DNA of 64,000 bases from Owenia fusiformis (taxonomy: Eukaryota; Annelida; Polychaeta; Sabellida; Oweniidae), in NCBI GenBank assembly GCA_903813345.2, contig CAIIXF020000008.1, forward strand, positions 26,954,822 to 27,018,821, written 5' to 3'. This document shows positions 12,088-23,300 of this stretch, one piece after another (position 1 is the first letter of the stretch; each line of letters starts with the position of its first letter). The position numbers and the translations under genes were made by a program. The notes beneath the pieces were generated by a model, which was not told where the DNA came from, searched no databases, and saw only the letters and a list, made by a program, of their open reading frames with translations.

Positions 12088-13075
12088 CAGTGTTCCAGAA
12101 AAGAATTTTAAATTCGAGGAAGTGAGCAATCTCTTATACAGGGTCTGTCAACATAATATTTTTATGAAATCTATTTGCATCAAATATCATTGGAACTGAA
12201 CACATAGATGCAATGTGTGTGTAGCTGAACTCTTTAAAGGAAGTAGATGAGATAGAGATGTGTTCACCAAGATTTTTATCTGAGTTAAGGATTTAAGCCC
12301 TTGACTCAGTGCATTTTTTGCAGAATCATACCATGAAAGTGTTGTTTCCAATTAGTGCGCCTATTAGACAATACGGTAATTAAACTATTAATTGACCAAA
12401 TCCTCCATTTTTATGTCACCACCAAGTGGCGACATATTGTAATAGTCTCCAACTTTTTTTTTGTGGATGGTGTTTGGCAGTTGATGTTCAGCCTCTGTTA
12501 TAGCGGTCAGTATCTGTAACAAATGGTAGGTGGCGCCTTTTTGTGTGATAATGCCTTGTTGACATTTGGTAACTTTTTTAAATTGGCAGATTTTGCTAAA
12601 CATTTTCTTCTATTGTTACTTTTCTTAAGAACTGCTACATTGCAATTAAAATGGACATATCTCGTAATGTATATTTTCTCAGAAATAGATGTTTGTATTG
12701 ACCATGTTCACAAGTGCACGTGCAGATGTTAAAAATTAACGATTTTTTTCAAGATTTAGATCTATGATAAGTTCTTGACTTTTTTCTTCACCAATTTACA
12801 ATGGACATTGCTTTAACAGAAAACAAACTCCATTGGTATATACACTTACTGTATGAAGAACAAATTATTTTTTGAATTACCAAATTCCCCAAAATAAAGT
12901 GATGCCAAATTGACCCATGTTACCAGGGCTTACAAATACTCTGCATAATACTTGCAAGATGTTATGACTTGTTAATTGAATAAAATTTATTTATATAAGA
13001 AAGTACTTTGATTTTATTTGTTGAGTGGACATAAATTTAGAACAGAGTAGATGCTTGAGGAGCAGTTCATGTATT
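12088..13075 (+). other. DCTD 3' flank / probable 3' UTR
   Basis: No further coding exon is seen. Candidate polyadenylation signals AATAAA lie at 12893-12898 and near 12980. If the first is used, the 3' UTR is about 0.8 kb and contains a copy of the TATGTCACC repeat (12412-12560). Confidence 0.4.
12412..12560 (+). repeat. TATGTCACC hairpin-headed repeat, copy 2
   Basis: Starts TATGTCACCACCAAGTGGCG, continues CTCCAACTTTTTTTTTG and reaches GTAACAAATGGTAGGTG. Same family and orientation as 11302-11435, here in the probable DCTD 3' UTR. Confidence 0.75.
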
Positions 13076-14973
13076 CATACCTGCCAACCTAAGACAAAAA
13101 TCTTGCAGAAGATTTTTTTAAAATGGCTGTATTTTTGCGGTAGATTTTTTCAAAATGCGGTAGATTTTGCGGTATTTTTCAACAAAAATGCGGTCGTTTT
13201 TGCGGTAGATTTTAAAAAAAAGGTAGTTTTTGCGGTAGATTTTTAAAAAAACAGTAGTTTTTAAAAAAATACTGTAGTTTCAGAGGTTTGGGGTAGAATT
13301 TTGAAAAAAGTGTAATTTTGCGGTAGAAATTTAAAAAAAAGCGGTAGTTTTGCGGAAGATTTAGAAAATTGCGGTAGTTTTACGGTAGATTTTAAAAAAT
13401 GTGTTAGTTTTTACGGTAGTTTTTTGAAAAATCGGTAGTTTTGCGAAAGATTCTTAAAAAATGCGGTAGTTTTATGGTAAATTTTGAAAAAATGCGCTAG
13501 TTTTTACGGTAGTTTTTTGAAAAACCGGTAGTTTTGCGGAAGATTTTGAAAAAATGCTGTAGTTTTCCGGTAGATTTCGAAAAATGCAGTAGTTTTTACG
13601 GTCATTTTTTGAAAAAACCGGTACTTTTGCGGAAGCTTTGCAAAAAATGTGGTATTTCATGGTAGATTTTGAAAAAATGCGGTAGTTTTTGCGGTAGATT
13701 TAAAAAAAACTAGTTCTGAAGAAGAATTTGAAAAAATGCGGTAGTTTTGCGGTAGATTTTGAAAAAAATGCGGTAGTTTTGCGGTAGATTTTGAAAAAAC
13801 TAATGAATAAAACAGTATGTTAACCATACTATCACACCAAACTAGTTCTCACTACGTTTTCGAAAAACGGCTAAAACTGTGCACGAACGGATTTGACGTA
13901 CTAAGAACCGTTTGAGATCTGTTACACTTAGAGAGTGCTAAAAATTTTCTGGTGATCGTCACGTTCTGCAATCAGCACGAGTGACAAGGTACTTAAGACG
14001 ACCTGGTCGCACTGGGGACACACTACGAAGGGAAGTGTCGTACTTCAGTCCTACTAGGGACGTATTACGACGTTGTGTAGTCAGGCGTAAATTGCAGCCG
14101 TGAGTACCCCAATCAGGAAAATAGGGGAGTATAAATGCGTTCTGCACGGATTAGGGACACGATGTTTACTATTTTAGAACGAGTTCAACCGTATGGAAAT
14201 TTGGTGGATAATTCAGTAACATATTAGGACATATTGAGAACGAGGTACAACTAATTGTCAGCTGGTTTAAACTGATTAAGGATGTAATTGAACTGCTTGG
14301 TTACGTTGTGTAGACCAGACGAACGCACAATTTAACCCGATCTAAACTTGATACCAACGTACTGCAGACGGAATAAAGACGAGATGAACGTATTAAAAAC
14401 TGCTTATGAACGGATTAACAAAAATAGCTATCACACCAGAACCAGTTGTCACTGCGTTCTTCAATACGTTGCCGAATCGGTTTTAAACTGCGTGCGAACT
14501 TGAATAAACGTAGCTACAACGTTCTACGGTCTGTTTACGAACTTCATGGACTTTCCCGGATGGGGAATGTGATTTAGAATTTTGAATCGATTCAATATCC
14601 TGCCGATACCTTATATTCGGGTTGGTAGGCTAAAGGAATATTACTGGGACAGTACAGAAAGACTTCAATTTTCGGCATTCCCAAACAAAAATGGGAGATT
14701 TTACGGTAGTTTGAACAAAAATACTGTTGATTTTAGCAGAAATACGGTAGATTTTCAAAAATATACGGTAGATTTTGCGGCCGTTCTCGTGGAAAAAATG
14801 ATTTTTTAAAAAAAATATTTACGGTAGATTTGGGAAAAAATACGGTAGATTTTTTTACGGGCGTTTTTATGGGAAAAAAATGGCATTTTCTTACAGTAGT
14901 TTGTCATTTTTTTACGAAAAAACGAAAAATTTACGGTAGATTCCCGTAAAAATACGGTAGGTTGGCAGGTATG
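13076..14973. mobile_element. 1.9-kb TIR element built of GCGGTAGATTTT repeats
   Basis: A perfect 16-bp TIR (CATACCTGCCAACCTA at 13076-13091, inverted at 14958-14973) is bounded by GTATT on both sides (13071-13075, 14974-14978), a 5-bp target duplication. The outer parts are arrays of GCGGTAGATTTTGAAAAAAT-like units of about 22-45 bp (13120-13800 and 14690-14955). The centre (13800-14580) is less repetitive and contains a direct repeat of CTATCACACCA...AGTTCTCACTACGTT near 13829 and 14427. No transposase frame was found. Confidence 0.85.
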
Positions 14974-15581
14974 GTATTCGTGTCTCGTGTTTAGCACACT
15001 TTTCAAAGTGATATGTTGTAGTCATCTTACTGATGGGTGTACCCCCTGGCTACGTGCCAGAAGTGTGATGTTTATCACCAGGTGTCACTTAAAGCCATAC
15101 AGGGTGTTCCAAAAGTAACAGGACTGGTGCTGGCATTTTGTCAATTCTGCACTGGGTGAGTTCACAAATTGTACCTTGATGTAGTGCAACTACAATTGTA
15201 AAGTTTCAGAAAAAATGATAAAATGCGGGTAAAGCTATGGTTACTATAGTAACGTGACATCACAATACCTGGGGCAACTTTTTCATGAAAATGTAATATC
15301 TAACATTTTCATATTATTGAAGAAAGTATCTAATTCACCTATTACAATACAACATTTCTCGTTTGCTTTATAGGTGTTGCTATACAACTCAGATTCAAGT
15401 ATGATTTCGTAATAATAATATTTATTCAATTTCCTGAATATCATTATGTATAACAGTCTGCATAATTCGCTGTTGAGACCCAATTTGAAGCCAGTCATCC
15501 ATCTTGATAAGGCGTCTGCCCGCAAGTCAGCATTAAAGACCACTGCAGCTATAGGAGAGCAAATTTTCTTTTTAAATGGAG

Positions 15582-17200
15582 ATTTTTTTTTTTTTATTGA
15601 GATAAATTTATTTCATTACAAGATGTTACATTATACATCCCTTCAATCGCCCAATGGCATTATAGAAGGGTACAGTAAGATTATACAAATACAATATGAA
15701 TAAGGTCAAGGGGTTAATACTGCACTTGAGGTTGAACATGGGGTCGACATATCTCTGTGGACAAAATTATTTAAAGTACTGTTAAGGAGGGGAAAGAGCT
15801 CATAGGTTTGTTTCAATGAATTCAGCAATTAGGGTTTGGAGTTTTGAATTTAAATCAAGGGAAACTTTTTCAGAACCATGTTTCATTAAGTAAAGCAGAT
15901 CATTCTGAGTTAAGTGTTCGTCTGAAGAACCAGTTGTATCCATAATATCAGTTTTTAATTTGGTTATACTTTCTTTGATGAGAGGACATTGAAAGAAAAA
16001 GTGTTTTTCAGTCTGAGGAGCTCCACAATTACAATTTGGATTATCAATATACAGTAAAACCTGCGAACAGGGAATGCTCTTGGGACTGGAAGAAAGTTTC
16101 CTTGTTCAGAGGTTTTCCTTATAGAGAGGGGCAGCACTTTCAGCAAACTCAGAATTGCAGAATAAGCATTTTTTGTATATATTTGGGCATTATTGATTTT
16201 ACCAATGCCGACTCCATACTTGGTTGCTAGACCTTGTTGTGACATCTTGGAAGATGTATGAAGGTCTCCCACCTCCTTCCTACAGCTGAGGGTAGGGAGC
16301 ATTCTCCCGATGTTGATTTTAGCCACTGCTGCTGGCGTAGTTGTTGTAATTGTTGATAGATTTGGCTAGCTCAACATGACACATGTACTTATCTGTTATC
16401 TCCATAAAACAATTGTGTCAATCCCTAGATTATCACAACTGATTTGATGTAATTATGTTTGTTGAAAGGAAGAATTAGTGTCATGATAATTAGTAACAAA
16501 CAGATTAGTATTAGTTTTAAAATATATCAGGGTAATTAACAGTGGGTGGGGTGCTACATCTTGTAAACAATTGGCTTATCTTAATCTCAATCATATTAAT
16601 CCAAGCTTTTTAGAATCAGATATTGGCTTAAGACTTTCACGCCTCTGAAAAATAATGGAATATACAGTGTCACCAATATTCCATATTCCTTGTTCACAGG
16701 TGAATTTTCATAATTTGCACCAAAATAGTGTTCCTTGTTCCCTGTTCACAGGTTTTCCCTACAGAGAGGGTCCATTAACATGTAAGTCAATGGAAAAATA
16801 TTTGGTTCTTTTGAAAAGCATTCCTTGTTCATAGGTTTTCCCTACAGAGAGGTATTCCATCGGACAGGTTTTACTGTATGTGAAATTATGTGCATAAAGT
16901 TGGGCTTTGAAAAGAAGATCGGCTCTAAATCTGTTAATAAGAATTTCATGAGATCTTTTCAGATTGAGTTTGGAAGTGCTCATAAAACTTTCTTGATTTT
17001 TAAACAAGATCTTTTGGTGTTTTTTAAAGGATTGAAAAGTTTTCATATTACGTAATATTTTAGGTAATTGTGACCAGTTTGATATTGCAGATGGTACTGA
17101 TGAATTTAAGAAAGATATGGAGAATGGAATGCTTATCAGCGCGGTAAGACCTTTGAAGATGAGAATGACCTTGTCCAAGTTGTCCTATCGACCCTGCGTG
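15582..17200 (-). mobile_element. 5'-truncated LINE with poly-A tail
   Basis: On the minus strand an open frame with the zinc-knuckle-like C-terminus of non-LTR retrotransposon ORF2 (NCNCGAPQTEKHFFFQCP, about 15985-16040) runs to a stop at 15800-15802. A ~200-bp 3' UTR follows, then AATAAA and a poly-A tail (poly-T at 15582-15595 on the plus strand). Upstream the frame resumes at about 16879-17178 with RSHEILINRFRA, the block that normally precedes the CxC motif. The interruption is the pogo-like element 16052-16876; removing it with one TA rejoins the frame exactly. Reverse transcriptase and endonuclease domains are missing. The clade is not determined. Confidence 0.8.
16052..16876. mobile_element. 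Pogo/Tigger-like element, CAGTAAAACCTG ends
   Basis: CAGTAAAACCTG opens the element and CAGGTTTTACTG closes it, with TA at 16050-16051 and 16877-16878. A minus-strand remnant near 16085-16330 reads MSQQGLATKYGVGIGKINN, resembling the helix-turn-helix start of pogo/Tigger (CENP-B type) transposases, where QxxLAxKYGVxxxTI is usual. The rest of the transposase is missing. Repeated GTTCACAGGTTTTCCCTACAGAG blocks fill the right half. It interrupts the LINE frame. Confidence 0.7.
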
Positions 17201-17606
17201 ACATGTCATCAAATTGGTTCACTCATGTGTTTGAGTCATGGATACTGAGTGCTACTCTTGGACTGACCAAAGAGGATCCTACTTTTCAAAGTAGAGGATA
17301 CATAGGAATATCAAATGATGAATTTAGCATATGTAATTCCCACCATGCTGTTGTTGGATTCTAACTTTGATATGGGATGTACAAAATGCTTAAAGTCTCT
17401 GTAACTTTCTGCGTGGACTGTTGCCCCGGGTATTGTGATGTCATGTTACCATAGCAACCATAAATCTACCCGTTTCATAATTTTTGTCGAAACTTTGCAG
17501 TCTTAGTAACAATACATGGAAGTACATTATGTAAAATTTTGAAGATGATTGGTGCATATGCAACAAAATACCAGCACCAGTCCTGTTACTTTTGGAACAC
17601 CCTGTA

Positions 17607-18545
17607 TCTTAACTACAGTCCAAAAAAGACTAGAAGTACTCTTCACATAAATTATAAACATAAACAAAGATTCTGTATATTGGTATAAAAGTCTTATTAT
17701 TCAGTGGTGCTGACACAAGTGGAGCTATTCTCCAATTGTAAACATTTGACATAATTCTATTCATTATGATTTGTAGAGACCATTGTAGATTAATAACCCA
17801 TTAGTGAGATTTTAAATGTTGCCCTTTATATAAAATGTAATACTAGAAAATCACATATATTTCAACTTATTATCCCATCGAACAAAATTCGGAGGGATAT
17901 AGCGAATGCCTCCACCCCTCCGTCTGTCCAGGCGATAACTCAAATACCCTTGGCCCGATTTTGTTCATATTTTGTTCAAATATGCCCTATGGGAGTAGAA
18001 GTTCTGCTTGAAAGCAGATTTTCAAAATGGCCACTTGTTTAAAAATGCTGATTTTACAGTAATTTGTATATAATGGTCTGAACAAGTAATTTTTATATAA
18101 TGGTCTCAACAACTTAGTTCTCATTACATTTAAATATTGCAGCTTAGTACCACCATGGGCTTTCTTGATTTCTTGGTACCATTAATTTTATTTAAAACCA
18201 AAATATAAGATTAAAAATTTCAAAATAGACATTCACTAAAAGGGATGTTTCATTCTCCATTGTATATAGTTTAAATATGTCATTACATGTACATGTCCAA
18301 ATAGAAAGTGATATGCTATTATAAAAATATAGATATAAACGTATAAAAATTTCATTTTCTGCACACTCATATACATATACATACATACTACAGTGTTATT
18401 TTCCATTTATGGGACATCTAAAATGTTGATCTAGTTAAAAGCAGAATCAGACCTATAGTGGTCGCAAAATTGCCGCTAATATGTACAACAGGCCAACTAA
18501 TGTATTCTCTACCATCAAAATAAATTATCTTCAAGTCCATGAAAT
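17607..18545. other. Intergenic, one dispersed-repeat fragment
   Basis: Around 17868-18030 lies TTATTATCCCATCGAACAAA followed by TTCGGAGGGATATAGCG and CCTCCACCCCTCCGTCTGTC, a repeat style I associate with molluscan genomes; family membership was not checked. Nothing else is recognised. Confidence 0.4.
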
Positions 18546-19402
18546 AGTATGGTAAAGTGGAAGTTATTTGGGATTTGAGATGGTATGGTGGGAGTTATTT
18601 TTTTAGATATGGGATGGTAAAGTGGAAGTAATTTGGGATTTGAGATTGTATCGAGGAAGTGTTTTGATATTTGAGATGGTGTCATGGAAGTTATTGGAGA
18701 TAAGAGATGGTATCGTGGAAGTTATTTGGGATTTGAGATGGTATCGTGGAAGTTATTTGAGATTGTGTCGTGGAAGTTATTGGAGATAAGAGATGGTATC
18801 GTGGAAGTTATTTGATATTTGAGATGGTATCGTGGAAGTTATTTAAGATTTGAGATGGTGTCATGGAAGTTACTGGAGATAACGGAAGTTATTGGAGATA
18901 AGAGATGGTATTGTGGAAGTTATTTGGGATTTGAGATGGTATTGTGGAAGTTATTTGAGATGGTATAGTGGAAGTTATTTGGGATTTGAGATGGTATTGT
19001 GGAAGTTATTTGAGATTTGAGATGGTGTCATGGAAGTTATTGGAGATAAGAGATGGTATAGTGGAAGTTATTGGAGATAAGAGATGGTATAATGGAAGTT
19101 ATTGGAGATAAGAGATGGTATAATGGAAGTTATTGGAGATAAGAGATGGTATAGTGGAAGTTATTGGAGATAAGAGATGGTATTGTGGAAGTTATTTGGG
19201 ATTTGAGATGGTATTGTGGAAGTTATTTGAGATGGTATAGTGGAAGTTATTTGGGATTTGAGATGGTATTGTGGAAGTTATTTGAGATTTGAGATGGTGT
19301 CATGGAAGTTATTTGAGATGGCATCGTGGAAGTTATTTGAGATTTGAGATGGTGTCATGGAAGTTATTGGAGATAAGAGATGGTATCATGGAAGTTATTT
19401 GA
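18546..19402. repeat. 31-bp minisatellite, ~27 units
   Basis: Units of the type GAGATGGTATCGTGGAAGTT followed by ATTTGGGATTT or ATTGGAGATAA repeat across about 850 bp. Full units are 31 bp, some are shortened, and two unit types alternate in blocks, so higher-order duplication has occurred. The plus strand is strongly purine-rich. It lies between DCTD and the CNT gene. Confidence 0.9.
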
Positions 19403-19517
19403 CATTGAAAGTGTGTTAAATTCTCCCAAATAATAAATGAACAGAGGAATGTAGGCTATATGAGCTTAGGAGATTTTCAGAAAATACTAAGGACAAAAAT
19501 AATATGAGCCAAAATCG

Positions 19518-19660
19518 ACAGTTATTCGGAAAAAAAATTGAAACAGTTATTCGAAAACGTTGCTTGCTAGATTGTGCCTATAAAATCACAACAGTTATTC
19601 GGAAAAAATTGAAACAGTTATTTGAAGGTTGCTTGCTAGATTCTGCCTTTTATATCCTGA
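19518..19660. repeat. 72-bp tandem duplication
   Basis: ACAGTTATTCGGAAAAAA...TTGCTTGCTAGATT is present twice, starting at about 19518 and 19590, with the phrase GAAACAGTTATTCGAA also repeated within each unit. Confidence 0.75.
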
Positions 19661-19915
19661 ATAAGTAAAGTCCTCCTGAGTATAAGACAATATAGAGCAT
19701 AAGGTACAACTCTTGGAATGATTCATAAAAATGTTAAGAAGTGGAATGTTAACATAATAATTTGTATAAATATTAAATATGTACAATATTTCTTACTAAA
19801 ACTATCTCAATTTGTTAAAACCCTTCTCATAGCTAACCCACTTGCAGTTCAATTTTGTTGTAAAATAATTTGTAGTACTATCAACTGTAGGCATCTTTGT
19901 CAAGTAAAAATACAT

Positions 19916-20007
19916 TTAATGGTTGGTCCCCTTTCAAAATATCAAGTAATGGTTGATCCCCTTTAAAAATATCAATTAATGGTTGATCCCCTTTAAAAAT
20001 ATCAATT
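19916..20007. repeat. 30-bp repeat, three units
   Basis: TAATGGTTGATCCCCTTTAA plus AAATATCAAT occurs three times head to tail. It lies about 360 bp beyond the CNT stop codon, probably in its 3' UTR or flank. Confidence 0.85.
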
Positions 20008-20367
20008 TGAATAAAATGTGATTACATGGAAGAAGTCAGATCTTTCTATGTTCCCTTTATGAAATCTAAAACCATATGATGAGATACTATACAACCTTTA
20101 ACCTAACATTGGTATTATGCATGTGCCCATGGTTGTTTATAGGATAAACTAAAAATATAAGCATATACATAAAAAATCTGGAATGTCAAGTACTGTACAT
20201 GTCTGTTTACTTAAAATAAATCTGTATGAGACAGGAATAAATGTTTCTAAGATATCCGACAATACGTGTATGCCTATATATCCAAATGATGTAGGTATTT
20301 GCAGAACATTTAAACTTCCAGTCTCCTCTGTTAAATGTTACAGTTACAGCTATATGCAGCATTGATT

Positions 20368-23300
20368 TTATCCACCGAGTAAAGTGCTTTCTTCTTCGTA
20401 CAACAAACCTGCAAAAAACATTAAGTAATGATTGAACCTTTGAGCACAGAAAAGTGATTCAAAGAAAAAAGCATTTTAAAATGTTCTCATTGGATCCAAT
20501 ACTTGAATATTATAACATGATAAAACTTATTTTCAACTTTGATATGCCAAAATAGAAAATATTGGTACAAAATTAACATTTTTTGAAAAAATATTTTTCC
20601 TCCTAGATGACATCACAGCGTATCCTCGTGACATCACAAATTTTAAAAATGCGTAAAACATTTAACAGTGCATAAAATCATAGATTGAATGGTTGAAATA
20701 ATACAACCTTTGCCTGATCTATCCAATCAAGTAGGAAAAATTGGGTGAGATTCTTATTTTTGAAAATTACTCGATGATCAATATTTTTGTCAAAAGCCAC
20801 AATTTTTCAATAAATATCTCAAATATACTTTTTCAATTCAAAGAAAGTAATAATTGAATATTAAACAATAGTTTCAAACTGTACACTGGGCCTTTAAGGG
20901 AAGGGTAGCATATATTATTATATACCTCAAATGTATTCTAGATGCTCATTGGCTTATTCATGGTCACATGACATGGAATAGATGAACTAATTCCCTGGAA
21001 AGTCCTAAATCCCTGCTTTCAGGGAAGATGAATTGTACTAATCACCAGTTAGGTCATGTGACCAGTCAATAGTACGTTTTATCTTCCCCCAAATCTGAGA
21101 TTATAGGAGTTGAAAGGTAAAATGCCTTTAAATGCCAATAAGAACCTGTGGACATTTGATATTGAAATGAAAAGACTACTCATTTTGTTTTTGTTTACAG
21201 AGTACTTATCAGGTATATAATAAAACAAATAGTGACTGCCACATTTTCGGGAAATAGTGTAAAAATTTTCCTCTCGGGAATATCCTGTCCACTGACTTGT
21301 TCCCTCGGCCTGCAGCCTCGGGAACATGTCAGTGGACAGGATATTCCCTTGAGGAAAATATTTTGCACTATTTCCCTCAATGGCAGTCACTATTTGTATA
21401 ATATTTGTGCTTTCTTTGTGATATCTGAAGGAGCATTTTCAACCTCTTCATAAATTATACCATTTCAACAAGGATTTGTCATTGATACTTGTATATACTC
21501 ATATTTACACAAGCTGTTGACAATGAATTGTTTTTCAATTTTCTAAAGTATTGAAGATAATACCCGACTAACAAAAAAGTTACAATGGATGGAAAACTGT
21601 TCCAATTTTTTGGCCTTCACCTGTATTCATTGAAAAGTTAATGTTTAAATCTAAAAAGTATGAAGATGAGCTTTATTTGGTAACCATGAAGTGGAGTAAT
21701 TAATCTCAATAAACCAATATTTCAATTTAGATAAGGAATGACATTTTTTAGTACACAAATGTCATTATATAATGAATATACAGTACCTGTCAAGTTATAA
21801 AACATATTTCAATCAGTTTGAACGCACTTTGTATCTGGACCAAAACCTTATCTAGGCTTCATGCTTCAATTTATGATGTTTTACAGGAACTTCATGCACT
21901 AAATTATGTATTTTATGGTCTTTTAGGCTCCATATATAACTAGCTATATATTAAAGTGTCAAAGCAGAAAAATCTTGAGGTATACTACACCAACAGAGCA
22001 AAATATATCATGATAGACTTAACATTCTATGAATATTTTTGGGATGAAATTTTGTTATGCAAGGAGTTCCTTTATATACTTTTAATTTGCATTTAACATA
22101 ATGGATTGATTTAAAGGGACATTTCTTGCCAGACCATTTTTACTAAACATGGGAAGTATATATAGAGATTATCCTATAGTCGGTTCAGGATATTGGGATT
22201 ATCCCTTGGCCAATATAATATATTTTCCCTCGGGACCTGCGGCCCTCGGGCAAATATATTATATTAGCCTCGGGATAATCCCAATATCCTGAACCGACTA
22301 TAGGATAATATATTTATCCCACACCAATCTTGTTCATCTGGTTCACATTGTTCAGTCGTGGAAATATTTTAAAATATTCATATCCAGTTTTGTTTTCTTT
22401 GCCTTGGGCGGATTTTCCTGTTCTCACAAATATTTCCGCATTTATTTTCTCGAATTTTTGTTAATTAAGTGAATGCTCATTCCCTCTTTAAACCATCAAA
22501 CAAATCCCGATTGTCTGTGTTTTCTCCATTGTCGTTTACAGTCATTACGCGAACGTTACAAATTATGAACAAATATGCGAGCGGCGATTATGACGTAGCG
22601 GGCAGATATACTATATCTGCCCGCTCAGAGCGGAACGTAAAGCTATATCTGCCCGCTGATGAAAATATAAGTTTTTACAAACCGGCTTTATGTACCTGTA
22701 ACACGTCCAAGTATGGGATAAATATGGTTATACAATGGAATTACCATATTAGGAGAGAGATGGTCTTGCAAGGAATATTCCTTTAGTGACTATTAACTGA
22801 CCTGCTATACAAGCTGTCATGAAGCATGCCACATTGCCTGCTATCATGGCCCGGACAGCTATGCTAGCTAACTCCGGTTTCCTGTTTGGTGCCATGGCCC
22901 CTAATGCTCCTAACATGACCCCTATAGAACCAAGGTTGGCGAACCCACAGAGGGCGTAGGTGGCAATAATCTCAGAGCGCCTCTAAAAGAAATAAGTATT
23001 GTATTGCATTGTATTGTATTCCATTGTATTATATTGCATAGCATTACATTGCATTGCAGTGCATTGCATTGTATTGTATGAACTCTTAGATAATATTATG
23101 TTTCAGTTGCAGTGTCATAATAGTATTTCAATTTCAACATCAGCCTTCTCAACTGTAGAAGTCTCTCATGCAACCACAGCTAAACACTCTCTTACTTTTA
23201 AGACATAACTTGTAAATGTAATGGTGCTCATATTAAAAACGAACATGGCCCAATATGAGAATGTGTTAAAGTTGTTTTACTTACAGTGAGGATACCTCCA

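Larger units (their letters stand above)
15100..17604. mobile_element. Mariner-like foldback, TIR CAGGGTGTTCCAAAAG
   Basis: The first ~33 bp, starting CAGGGTGTTCCAAAAGTAAC, are repeated exactly in inverse orientation at the right end. Weaker similarity extends the arms to about 170-180 bp (to about 15270 and from about 17424). TA flanks both ends (15098-15099, 17605-17606). CAGGGTGTTCC ends with TA duplication are characteristic of mariner-type elements. There is no transposase; the interior is occupied mostly by a LINE fragment. Confidence 0.85.

Noticed and set aside
22739-22801. Read-through of the CNT exon into [10 protein letters not shown]... as the natural C-terminus
   Set aside because: A consensus donor GTCAGT stands exactly at the family's exon boundary, and an in-phase final exon (20368-20408) gives the usual AGxLY continuation.
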